Positions 8,247-15,664 of a stretch of 64,000 nt of DNA are shown piece by piece; within the stretch, counting starts at the first letter, position 1, and every line of letters starts with the position of its first letter. The DNA comes from G963720475 sp963720475. GTDB lineage: Bacteria > Actinomycetota > Thermoleophilia > Solirubrobacterales > Thermoleophilaceae. The position numbers were made by a program, and so were the translations under genes. The stretch lies in NCBI GenBank assembly GCA_963720475.1, contig OY970394.1, forward strand, positions 1,860,001-1,924,000, given 5' to 3'. Under the pieces are notes generated by a model that worked only from the letters and a program-made list of their open reading frames with translations, was not told where the DNA came from and did no database searches.

Positions 8247-9244
8247 GCGCGGACAGCCGCTACGACGGCGTCGCGGTCCTCGTGACCGGGGCGCAGGGGT
8301 TCGTCGGCTCGTGGCTCACGCAGCGGCTCCTCGACTCGGGCGCGCGCGTCGTTGCCCTTGATCGCGACCAACCGGCGCAGACGCGCTTCGACATCGAGGG
8401 GCTCGGCGCGCGCTGCGATCTCGTCAAGGCAGACCTCGCCGACTACGACTCGCTCGTCCGCGTCGTCAACGAGTTCGGCGTGCGGGTCGTGTTTCACCTC
8501 GCCGCGCAGACGATCGTCGGCACCGCCAACCGCTCACCGCTCGGGACGTTCGAGGCGAACGTCCGCGGGACCTACAACCTGCTCGAGGCGTGCCGCGCGC
8601 TCGCGACCGACGGGCAGGGCGTCGACGCGATCGTCGTCGCCTCCTCGGACAAGGCGTACGGCGAGCACGAGCAGCTCCCCTACCGCGAGGACTTCCCGCT
8701 CCAGCCGAGCTATCCGTACGACGTCTCGAAGGCGTGCACGGACCTGATCGCCCGCTCCTACGCCACCACCTACGAGCTCCCCGTCGCTGTGACGCGCCTG
8801 GCGAACGTCTATGGCGGCGGCGATTTCAACTTCTCGCGGCTCGTCCCGGACACGGCGCGGTCGCTGATCGAAGGGCGCAGCCCCGTGATCCGCTCGGACG
8901 GGAGCCCCGAGCGCGACTACATCTACGCCGAGGACGCCGTCGACGCCTATCTGACGATCGCGTCCTCGCTCGAGCGCGAGGAGCTTCGCGGCCGCGCCTG
9001 GAACGCCGGTGCGGGAACGCCCTTTCCGGTGCTCGACGTCGTCGAGCGCATGGTCCGCGTCTCTGGCAGCGACCTCTCTCCGGACATCCAGGGCGAGGGC
9101 ACCCCACACGGGGAGATCGACCGGCAGTACCTCGACTCGACCGCGATCCGTGAGGAGCTCGGCTGGACGCCGGCGTGGGGCCTCGACAAGGGTCTTGCGG
9201 AGACCTACGCCTGGTACGAGCGGCACCTCGGGGCCGCAGGGTGA
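8243..9244 (+). CDS. rfbG: NAD-dependent epimerase/dehydratase, CDP-glucose 4,6-dehydratase-like
   Basis: A 333-residue extended short-chain dehydrogenase. TGAQGFVGSWL is the NAD-binding glycine loop, FHLAAQ follows the fourth strand, SSDKAYG carries the S-D-K triad typical of CDP-glucose dehydratases, and YPYDVSK supplies the catalytic Tyr-x-x-x-Lys. Also visible are NVYGGGDFNFSRLVPD and RDYIYAEDAVDAYL. It would convert CDP-glucose to CDP-4-keto-6-deoxyglucose in the cytoplasm, following the upstream nucleotidyltransferase. GTG 8243 overlaps the upstream stop. No dedicated C-3 dehydrase (rfbH) is visible, so the later path of the sugar is open. Confidence 0.76.
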   Translation: MSADSRYDGVAVLVTGAQGFVGSWLTQRLLDSGARVVALDRDQPAQTRFDIEGLGARCDLVKADLADYDSLVRVVNEFGVRVVFHLAAQTIVGTANRSPLGTFEANVRGTYNLLEACRALATDGQGVDAIVVASSDKAYGEHEQLPYREDFPLQPSYPYDVSKACTDLIARSYATTYELPVAVTRLANVYGGGDFNFSRLVPDTARSLIEGRSPVIRSDGSPERDYIYAEDAVDAYLTIASSLEREELRGRAWNAGAGTPFPVLDVVERMVRVSGSDLSPDIQGEGTPHGEIDRQYLDSTAIREELGWTPAWGLDKGLAETYAWYERHLGAAG

Positions 9245-10068
9245 CGGAAACCGAAGCGAGCGTCCCGGCGGCGCTGCGCGAGCGGATCGCCGAGCTCGAC
9301 TGGTACCACACGCTCGAGCTCGGGCCGGGACTCGTGACGCCCGGCTACTTCGACCTGCGGCGCACCGTGAACGACCTGCCGTGGCCGGAAGTGCGCGGCA
9401 AGCGCTGTCTCGACGTCGGCACCTGCAACGGGTTCTTCGCGTTCGAGCTCGAGCGCCGCGGCGCGGCCGAGGTGATCGCAGCCGACGTGAGCGACTACGA
9501 AGGCTGGGACTGGCCGCCGGACGTACAGTCCGTCGGCGAGCAGTACCTCGACAACTGGAAGGACGTCGAGTTCGAGGCGCCGTTCCGGGCCGCGAAGGAG
9601 GCGCTCGGCTCGAAGGTCGAGCGGGTCGAGGTCAGCGCCTACGACCTGAGCCCGGAGAAGGTCGGCGAGTTCGACGTCGTCGTCGCGGGCAGCATCTTGC
9701 TCCACCTGCGCGACCCCGTCCGCGCGCTGGCGGCGATGCGCAGCGTGTGCCGAGGGCACCTCCTCTCGGCGGATCAGGTGAATCTGCGTCTCAGCGTCAC
9801 CGCGCGCAAACGCGAGATCGCGCGGCTGATCGGATGGGGGCCAGGCATCCAGTGGTGGGAGCCCAACTGCACCGGCCACAAGCAGATGCTCTGGTCGGCC
9901 GGGTTCGAGATCGATCAGGAGTACGGGCCGTACGCGATCGATTTCGGCGAGATCCACCCGCCGCGCGGCAAGACCTGGCGCGCGGCGGCGACGCGCGCGT
10001 TCAGGCGCGCCTTCGCCGGCGGCGACGGCGTCCCTCACCAGGCGCTGCTGGCGCACCCTCGTTTCTGA
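9241..10068 (+). CDS. Class I SAM-dependent methyltransferase (DUF1698-like)
   Basis: A 275-residue methyltransferase. After an N-terminal helix region with LDWYHTLELGPG, motif I is CLDVGTCNGFFAFELERRG, then VIAADVSDYEGWDWP, and VVVAGSILLHLRDPV as motif IV. The layout resembles DUF1698 and tRNA mo5U34 methyltransferase-like proteins, but members in glycan loci usually act on sugars or glycolipids. GTG 9241 overlaps the dehydratase stop by four bases, so it is the third gene of the CDP-sugar unit. A role in O-methylating the deoxysugar product is inferred from position only. Confidence 0.74.
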   Translation: MTETEASVPAALRERIAELDWYHTLELGPGLVTPGYFDLRRTVNDLPWPEVRGKRCLDVGTCNGFFAFELERRGAAEVIAADVSDYEGWDWPPDVQSVGEQYLDNWKDVEFEAPFRAAKEALGSKVERVEVSAYDLSPEKVGEFDVVVAGSILLHLRDPVRALAAMRSVCRGHLLSADQVNLRLSVTARKREIARLIGWGPGIQWWEPNCTGHKQMLWSAGFEIDQEYGPYAIDFGEIHPPRGKTWRAAATRAFRRAFAGGDGVPHQALLAHPRF

Positions 10069-10131
10069 GGACGACCTCCTCGCCGCTGTCGAGGTCGAGC
10101 CACGGCCGTCCGTGCGGGTCGGGCTCGTGCG

Positions 10132-10878
10132 TCAACCCGCGAGCAGGTAGTTCGCGGCTCGCAACGGGACGGTCGCCGGGTCGGGCAGGTCTGCGCCGAG
10201 GTCGTCGCGGACAAAGAACGCGTTCGTGCCGGTTAGGTCGGTGTGGGCGAGGCGATAGCCCTTGCTCTCGCCGAGGGAGCGGAGCGCCTCGATCGAGGCG
10301 CCGAAGTAGTTGGTCGCGTCCCACGGCTCGGCGGCGACCTCGCGCGGTTTGACGAGCCTCCGGCCGGGCGGGAGGGTGGCGTTGTACTCGATCACCACGA
10401 TGCGCGGCCGGTAGGACGAGAGTGCCTCCCAGATCCAGTAGTCGGGCCCATCCACGTCGATCGAAAGCACGCCGGGCTCCGAAGGCACAGACGCCGCCGC
10501 GAAGGCCTGCTCGACGTTGTCGGCCCCGATCCGCTGCTGCACGGTGGTGACCCGGGGGTTGCCGGTGTATTTGCGCTCGAGGCCGGCGTAGGCCTCGGGG
10601 TCGGCCTCCGCGAAGAAGCCGGACCAGCCGAGCACATCAGCGAGGAAGACACAGTTCCCCTCGAGGCCCGGGCCGGAGCCGAACTCGCAGAACCAGCGCG
10701 TGCCCTCACCGCAGCGGCGCAGGAGCTCGGCGATCACCCCGTCCTCGCCGTTCTGGCTGAAGAGCTTCAGCTCGTAGGGGGTGAGATCGGAGGCGGAGCC
10801 GTCGAGTGCGCCGTGGCGGGCCGCCAGCTCCGAGAGCGCGCGGTAGCGCTCGCTGAAGCGCGCGTCGGCATCGTTCAT
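10132..10878 (-). CDS. FkbM-like / SAM methyltransferase-fold protein, function unknown
   Basis: A 248-residue protein with SQNGEDGVIAELLRRCG, FCEFGSGPGLEGNC as the glycine-rich SAM-like loop, FFAEADPEAYAGLERKY, LSIDVDGPDYWIWEAL and IVVIEYNATLPPG. The acidic turns and E-F-G-x-G pattern place it near FkbM-type methyltransferases, which often modify sugars. It converges on the preceding unit. The ATG at 10878 is preceded by reverse-strand TAGACT (10891-10886) with a seven-base spacer, consistent with a leaderless mRNA. No partner identifies the substrate. Confidence 0.65.
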   Translation of the reverse strand: MNDADARFSERYRALSELAARHGALDGSASDLTPYELKLFSQNGEDGVIAELLRRCGEGTRWFCEFGSGPGLEGNCVFLADVLGWSGFFAEADPEAYAGLERKYTGNPRVTTVQQRIGADNVEQAFAAASVPSEPGVLSIDVDGPDYWIWEALSSYRPRIVVIEYNATLPPGRRLVKPREVAAEPWDATNYFGASIEALRSLGESKGYRLAHTDLTGTNAFFVRDDLGADLPDPATVPLRAANYLLAG

Positions 10879-10899
10879 GGGCGCGAGTCTAGGTCGGCT

Positions 10900-11298
10900 C
10901 TACGCAGCGCGGCGAATCCGGCGGCGGCGCGCCTTGACCGGGGCGAAGTCGTCGGCAGCGATCAGGTCGCGCTCGAGCGCGCCGCAGAGGGTGTCGAGCG
11001 CCGAGCGCATGTTGCGCGCGGAAGCCTGCTCGTAGGCAGCCCGCAGCGCCGAGCGCGCGCCGACCTGCTCGCGGTCGAGCTCGCGTACACGCTCGGCGGA
11101 GAACGTGCCGCTCATCCACGAGTCGCACTCCGGACAGCGGAGCGTCAGCGATACCCGACCGCCGTCGAGGGCCTTCCACTGCTCGGGATGGACGAGCCGC
11201 GAGCGGCAGTGGGGACACTCGGACAGGTCGAGCAGCCGCGGGAGCACGCTGCGCGGCAGCGGGACCAGCCGTGCGATCTGCCTCGCGGCGGAGCGCAT
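10900..11298 (-). CDS. Hypothetical protein with a four-cysteine zinc-ribbon motif
   Basis: A 132-residue protein I cannot assign to a family. CPHC near residue 28 and CPECDSW near residue 54 form two CxxC knuckles spaced as in zinc ribbons, followed by a long charged helix (about residues 65-118) and a basic end rich in arginine. Nucleic-acid or protein binding is possible but unproven. The start is ATG 11298 or GTG 11301; reverse-strand TAGCTT (11312-11307) lies just upstream. It ends 22 bases before the FkbM-like gene's start on the same strand and diverges from the phosphatase gene. Confidence 0.62.
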   Translation of the reverse strand: MRSAARQIARLVPLPRSVLPRLLDLSECPHCRSRLVHPEQWKALDGGRVSLTLRCPECDSWMSGTFSAERVRELDREQVGARSALRAAYEQASARNMRSALDTLCGALERDLIAADDFAPVKARRRRIRRAA

Positions 11299-11362
11299 CA
11301 CGGGGGAAGCTAGGGGTAGGTGAGGACGGAACCGCCCTGCGGCGCTAGAGTCGCCGCCGGGT

Positions 11363-12958
11363 TTGGACAACCGCGGACGCACCCGATATGTGCTGCAACT
11401 GGTTGGGGTCACGGCCGCGTATGTCGGCTGCGGCAAGCTCGGCCTCGACCTCGCCTTCGCGACCGACAGCGTCACGGCGATCTGGCCGCCAACGGGCATC
11501 GCGCTCGCCGCGCTGGTCCTCGGCGGGTACCGGATGTGGCCCGCGGTCACGGTCGGGGCGCTGCTGACGAACATCGACACGGGCGTCGGCGCCGGCGTCG
11601 TGCTCGGGATCACCCTCGGCAACACGCTTGAGGCGCTCGCCGGGGCATATCTCCTGCGCCGGGTCGGCTTCCGGCCCTCGCTCGAGCGCGTGCGTGACGT
11701 GGTGGCGCTGGTCGCGCTCGGCGCGGTCGTGAGCACCGCCGTCAGCGCGACTATCGGTACCGCCGCGCTGTACGCGGCGGACGAGGTCGCGCGCGGCGAC
11801 CTCGGAGTGGTGTGGAGGACGTGGTGGCTCGGCGACATGGGCGGCGATCTGATCGTCGCCCCGGCGCTGCTGGTCGCGTTCACGCACTGGCCATATCGGC
11901 GTCTGCGGGAACACGCGCTTGAGGCGATTGCCTTGGTGGTGCTGGTTGTCGGCATCAGCCTGATCGGGTTCTCGCAGCAGGCGCCGCTGACGTTCGTCGT
12001 GTTCCCGCTGATGGCCTGGGCTGCGCTGCGGTTTTGGCAGCCGGGTGCCGCGCTCGGCAGCCTCATCATCGCCCCGATCGCCGTCGCGTACGCCAACAGC
12101 GGCGAGGGCCCATGGTCGATGGAAGGGCCTGACGAGCGCCTGTTGCTCGCCCAGCTGTTCGTCGCTGTTGGCTCGGTGACTGCGTTCGTCCTTGCGTCCC
12201 TCGCGGCGCAGAACGCGGCGGCGGAGCAGCGGACGCGGGCGATCGCCTCGACGCTCCAGCACAGCCTGCTGCCGCGCGCGCTGCCGAACGTCCCCGGCCT
12301 CGAGAGCGCGACGTACTTCCGCGCGGCCGGAGAGGGCCACCTCGTCGGTGGCGACTTCTACGACATGTTCGACGCGGGCGAGGGCGTCTGGGGGCTCGCT
12401 CTCGGCGACGTCGCCGGCAAAGGCGCGCGGGCCGCGTCGCTGACCGGGCTCGCGCGCTACACGCTGCGAACCGCCGCCGTGCTGCGGGAGCGGCCGAGCG
12501 AGGTGCTGGCCGAGCTGAACGACGCGATCCTGCGCGAGCACGAGAGCGAGGAGTTCTGCGCGGCCGTTTACGCCCGCTTCGACCTCGGCGGCCCGAGCCC
12601 GGTCTTGACGGTCGCCAGCGCTGGCCATCCGCTGCCGCTGCTCGTGCGGGCAAGGGGCGGCGTCGAGGAGCTCGGCGAGTCGGGGGTCCTGCTCGGAGTC
12701 GGTGGGGAGGTAAACCTGTCCGACACCCGCGTCGAGCTCGGCGCCGGCGACGTCGTCGTGCTGTTCACCGACGGTCTGACGGACGCCTACGCGCCGCGGC
12801 AGACCGTCCATCCCGCCGAGATCGCCGCGATCGTGCGCGGGGCGGCGGGGCACGGCGCCGAGGGCGCGGTGAGCGCGATCCGCGACGCACTCCTGGACGC
12901 GCCGGACGGCGAGCCGCGCGACGACATCGCGATCGTCGCCATCGGCGTCTCGCCCTGA
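11363..12958 (+). CDS. MASE1-domain membrane protein with SpoIIE-type PP2C phosphatase domain
   Basis: A 531-residue signalling protein. The N-terminal ~290 residues form about eight membrane segments with the MASE1 pattern (LGLDLAFATDSVTAIWPPTG near 27-46), an integral-membrane sensor. The C-terminal ~230 residues are a SpoIIE/RsbU PP2C phosphatase: LVGGDFYDMFD and LALGDVAGKGARAA carry metal-binding Asp residues, followed by SAGHPLP and VVLFTDGLTD. Such proteins usually dephosphorylate anti-anti-sigma factors. The start appears to be TTG 11363. No anti-sigma or STAS gene is adjacent, so the output is encoded elsewhere. Confidence 0.83.
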   Translation: MDNRGRTRYVLQLVGVTAAYVGCGKLGLDLAFATDSVTAIWPPTGIALAALVLGGYRMWPAVTVGALLTNIDTGVGAGVVLGITLGNTLEALAGAYLLRRVGFRPSLERVRDVVALVALGAVVSTAVSATIGTAALYAADEVARGDLGVVWRTWWLGDMGGDLIVAPALLVAFTHWPYRRLREHALEAIALVVLVVGISLIGFSQQAPLTFVVFPLMAWAALRFWQPGAALGSLIIAPIAVAYANSGEGPWSMEGPDERLLLAQLFVAVGSVTAFVLASLAAQNAAAEQRTRAIASTLQHSLLPRALPNVPGLESATYFRAAGEGHLVGGDFYDMFDAGEGVWGLALGDVAGKGARAASLTGLARYTLRTAAVLRERPSEVLAELNDAILREHESEEFCAAVYARFDLGGPSPVLTVASAGHPLPLLVRARGGVEELGESGVLLGVGGEVNLSDTRVELGAGDVVVLFTDGLTDAYAPRQTVHPAEIAAIVRGAAGHGAEGAVSAIRDALLDAPDGEPRDDIAIVAIGVSP

Positions 12959-12976
12959 CGACTAGCCTGTGACGAG

Positions 12977-13049
12977 GCGCCCGTAGCTCAGAGGATAGAG
13001 CGCTGGTTTCCGGAACCAGAAGTCGCAGGTTCGAATCCTGCCGGGCGCG
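12977..13049 (+). tRNA. tRNA-Arg (anticodon CCG)
   Basis: The 73-base sequence folds as a standard cloverleaf. The acceptor stem is GCGCCCG with CGGGCGC, the D-arm GCTC/GAGC, the anticodon stem CTGGT/ACCAG around loop TTCCGGA (anticodon CCG, reading CGG), and the T-arm GCAGG/CCTGC around TTCGAAT. G is the discriminator base. The 3' CCA is not encoded, so RNase Z cleavage and CCA addition are needed. It lies 18 bases after the phosphatase stop and 34 bases before the RNase Z gene. Confidence 0.96.
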
Positions 13050-13083
13050 CTTACTCTCCAAAACAGAAACGCGAGATACGCCC

Positions 13084-14064
13084 ATGGACCTCGATGTCAT
13101 GTTCATCGGAACGGCAGGCTCGGCCCCGACCGCGCGCCGCGGACTGCCCGCGACGCTCGTCCGCCGCGGCGGCGACCGCCTGCTGTTCGACTGCGGCGAG
13201 GGGACGCAGCGGCAGCTGCTGCGCTCGGTCGGGCTGCTCGACCTGCCTGAGGTCTTCATCACCCACTTCCATGCCGACCACTTCCTCGGCCTGCCCGGGA
13301 TGTTGAAGACGTTCAGCCTGCGCGGCCGCGAGGCGCCGTTGACCGTCCACGGCCCGCCCGGGCTCGAGGCGCTCTTCAACGGACTGAGGCCAGTGATCGG
13401 CAAGACCACCTATCCGGTCGAGCTGAGCGAGCTCGAGCCGAAGCACCCGCTCGAGCGCGACGGCTACTCGGTCGTCGCGTTCGAGGTGGACCACGGCGTG
13501 CCGGCGTTCGGCTACGCGTTGCTCGAGGACGACCGCCCGGGCCGCTTCGACGAGCAGCGCGCGCGCGAGCTCGGGGTCGAGTTCGGCCCCGACTTCGGGC
13601 GCCTCCAGCACGGCGAGGCGATCACGACCGAGGCCGGGCAGGAGGTCACTCCCGACCAGGTCGTCGGCGAGAGCCGCCGCGGTCGCCGCGTCGTCCTCAG
13701 CGGCGACACCGCGCCTTGCGAGATGCTGCAAGCGGTTGCCAACGGCGCCGACCTCCTCATCCACGAGGCTACGTTCGCCGACGAGGACGCCGAACGCGCC
13801 GGCGAGACCCGCCACTCGACGGCGCTCGCAGCGGCTCGGCTCGCAGCGGCGGCCGAGGTCGAGCTGCTCGCGCTGACGCACGTCTCGCCGCGCTACGGCG
13901 GCGCCGAACTGCGCGACGAGGCGCGCGCGGCGTTCGAGAACACGATCGTCCCGCGCGACTTCGACAGCGTCGAGATTCCGTTCCCGGAACGCGGCGGCCC
14001 GATCCACCACCACGCCCAGGACCGCAAGCCCGCGGAGGCTCCCGAGGCGGTCCAGCCCGGCTGA
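13084..14064 (+). CDS. rnz: Ribonuclease Z
   Basis: A 326-residue metallo-beta-lactamase-fold nuclease that cuts pre-tRNA after the discriminator base. The zinc motif HFHADH is at residues 61-66, preceded by FDCGEGTQRQL and followed by the LPGMLKTFSLRGR segment. Later ligands appear in VDHG, LSGDTAPCE and LTHVSPRY. Length matches bacterial tRNase Z (about 305-330). It follows a tRNA gene that lacks CCA, with no visible promoter in the 34-base gap, so the two are probably co-transcribed and the enzyme may process its own mRNA's leader. A GATACT box for the pyr operon overlaps its end. Confidence 0.93.
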   Translation: MDLDVMFIGTAGSAPTARRGLPATLVRRGGDRLLFDCGEGTQRQLLRSVGLLDLPEVFITHFHADHFLGLPGMLKTFSLRGREAPLTVHGPPGLEALFNGLRPVIGKTTYPVELSELEPKHPLERDGYSVVAFEVDHGVPAFGYALLEDDRPGRFDEQRARELGVEFGPDFGRLQHGEAITTEAGQEVTPDQVVGESRRGRRVVLSGDTAPCEMLQAVANGADLLIHEATFADEDAERAGETRHSTALAAARLAAAAEVELLALTHVSPRYGGAELRDEARAAFENTIVPRDFDSVEIPFPERGGPIHHHAQDRKPAEAPEAVQPG

Positions 14065-14081
14065 TACTCTCGCCGGGCACG

Positions 14082-14123
14082 TTCCTTTAACCCGGTCCGG
14101 AGAGGCCAGGAAGGACGGAAGAG
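14082..14123 (+). promoter_or_regulatory. PyrR-binding hairpin in the pyr operon leader, overlapping the ribosome-binding site
   Basis: The leader contains GGTC (14094-14097), hexaloop CGGAGA (14098-14103) and GGCC (14104-14107). The loop matches the CNGNGR consensus of RNA loops bound by PyrR-UMP. Directly after it lies a purine-rich AGGAAGGA (14108-14115), the only Shine-Dalgarno candidate for the GTG at 14124. Upstream TTCCT (14082-14086) can pair with AGGAA, or TCCTT with AAGGA, extending the stem and hiding the SD. No terminator or U-tract follows, so translational repression is more likely than attenuation. A GATACT -10 box at 14063-14068 is a plausible promoter. Confidence 0.72.
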
Positions 14124-14675
14124 GTGGAAGACAAGGTCGTCCTCGACGGCGAGGACATCCGGCGCACACTCGTGCGCATCGCCCATGAGATCGTCGAGCG
14201 GACGGAGGGCGAGGGCCTTGCGATCGTCGGCATCCACCGCCGCGGCGCCGTGCTCGCAGAGCGGCTGCGCGAGTTGATCTCCGATCTGGTCGGCGAGCCG
14301 GTTCCCCTCGGCGACATCGACATCTCCTTCTACCGCGACGACGTCGCCCTGCGCTCGCCCGACCGCCAGCCGGTCGTCCACGCCTCGCACGTCGAGTTCG
14401 GCCTCGAGCACGCGACCGTCGTCCTCGTCGACGACGTCCTCTACACCGGCCGCACCGTCCGCGCCGCGATCGAGGCTCTGTTCGACTACGGGCGTCCGCA
14501 CCGCGTCCAGCTCGCCGTGCTCGCTGACCGCGGCCACCGCGAGCTCCCGATCCGGCCGGACTACGTCGGCAAGAACCTCCCGACCGCCGCCGACGAGCGC
14601 GTCAACGTCCGTGTGACGGAGGTCGACGGCCGCGACGAGGTCACGATCTCGAGTGCCGCGGAGGTGGTCGCGTGA
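14124..14675 (+). CDS. pyrR: Bifunctional pyr operon regulator / uracil phosphoribosyltransferase PyrR
   Basis: A 183-residue type I phosphoribosyltransferase. The PRPP-binding motif VVLVDDVLYTGRTVRAA spans about residues 99-115; IVGIHRRGAVLA (34-45) and DISFYRDDV (66-74) are typical of PyrR. It binds UMP and an RNA hairpin to shut down pyrimidine genes, and many members also make UMP from uracil. The GTG start is preceded by the regulatory hairpin. It overlaps pyrB by four bases, heading a coupled operon. The length agrees with the family (about 180). Confidence 0.95.
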   Translation: MEDKVVLDGEDIRRTLVRIAHEIVERTEGEGLAIVGIHRRGAVLAERLRELISDLVGEPVPLGDIDISFYRDDVALRSPDRQPVVHASHVEFGLEHATVVLVDDVLYTGRTVRAAIEALFDYGRPHRVQLAVLADRGHRELPIRPDYVGKNLPTAADERVNVRVTEVDGRDEVTISSAAEVVA

Positions 14676-15664
14676 AGCGCAACCTGCTCTCGGTCGACGA
14701 CCTCACGCGCGCGGACATCGAGCGGATCCTCGACCGCGCGGCCAGCTTCGCCGAGGTTTCGGGCCGGGAGATCAAGAAGGTCCCGACGCTGCGCGGGCGG
14801 ACCGTGATCAACCTCTTCTACGAGTCCTCGACGCGCACGAGCTCGTCGTTCGAGCTCGCGGCGAAGCGCCTCTCCGCCGACCTCGTGACCGTCAAGTCCC
14901 AGGGCTCGGCGGTGGACAAGGGCGAGTCGCTCAAGGACACGGTCATGACCCTCACCGCCTATGACCCCGCACTGATCGTGATCCGCTCGCCGCACGTCGG
15001 CGCGGCCGACCTCGTCGCGCGCTGGACGACCGCGTCGGTCGTCAACGCGGGCGACGGCAAGCACGAGCACCCATCGCAGGCGCTGCTCGACGTTTACACG
15101 CTGCGCGAGCGCGCCGGCGCGCTCGACGGCCTCAAGGTGTGGATCGTCGGCGACGTGCTCCACAGTCGCGTCGCGCGCTCGAACATCATGGTGCTCGAGC
15201 GGATGGGCTGCGAGGTCACCGTCTGCGGCCCACCGACCCTTATCCCGCGCGAGGTCGAGACGCTCGGCGCGAAGGTGTCGTACTCGCTCGACAGGCTCGA
15301 AGAGGCCGACGTCGTCTACGCGCTGCGGATGCAGCGCGAGCGGATGGAGGGCTCGTTCGTCCCGTCGCTGCGCGAGTACGCGGCGCAGTACCAGATCGAC
15401 GGCCGCCGGCTGGCGCCGAACCAGCTGCTGATGCACCCCGGTCCGGTCAACCGCGGCGTCGAGCTCGCAGCCGAGGTGATCGACTCGCCGCAAGCGCTGA
15501 TCACCGAGCAGGTCGAGGCTGGCGTCGTCGTACGGATGGCGATCCTGTACGAGCTGCTCGCCGGCGAAGGTCCGTCTGCCGAGGTCACCGCGCTGCCGGG
15601 CGAGCGCGGCGAGCGCGGGGTGCCGACGATCGAGAGTCCGGATCCGGCGGGCTCGGCGGCATGA
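14672..15664 (+). CDS. pyrB: Aspartate carbamoyltransferase catalytic subunit
   Basis: A 330-residue enzyme that joins carbamoyl phosphate and aspartate, the first committed step to UMP. The carbamoyl-phosphate loop STRTSSSFE is near residues 53-61, IRSPHVGAA near 107, HPSQALLD near 133, and the aspartate-side loop MQRERMEGSF near 223. The final 20 residues (about GERGERGVPTIESPDPAGSA) form an extra Gly/Pro-rich tail. No pyrI regulatory subunit is present. GTG 14672 overlaps pyrR and the stop overlaps pyrC. Confidence 0.95.
   Translation: MKRNLLSVDDLTRADIERILDRAASFAEVSGREIKKVPTLRGRTVINLFYESSTRTSSSFELAAKRLSADLVTVKSQGSAVDKGESLKDTVMTLTAYDPALIVIRSPHVGAADLVARWTTASVVNAGDGKHEHPSQALLDVYTLRERAGALDGLKVWIVGDVLHSRVARSNIMVLERMGCEVTVCGPPTLIPREVETLGAKVSYSLDRLEEADVVYALRMQRERMEGSFVPSLREYAAQYQIDGRRLAPNQLLMHPGPVNRGVELAAEVIDSPQALITEQVEAGVVVRMAILYELLAGEGPSAEVTALPGERGERGVPTIESPDPAGSAA

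Noticed and set aside
1..11300. Horizontally acquired glycan island with mobile elements
   Set aside because: No transposase, integrase, direct repeat or clear base-composition change is visible in this part.
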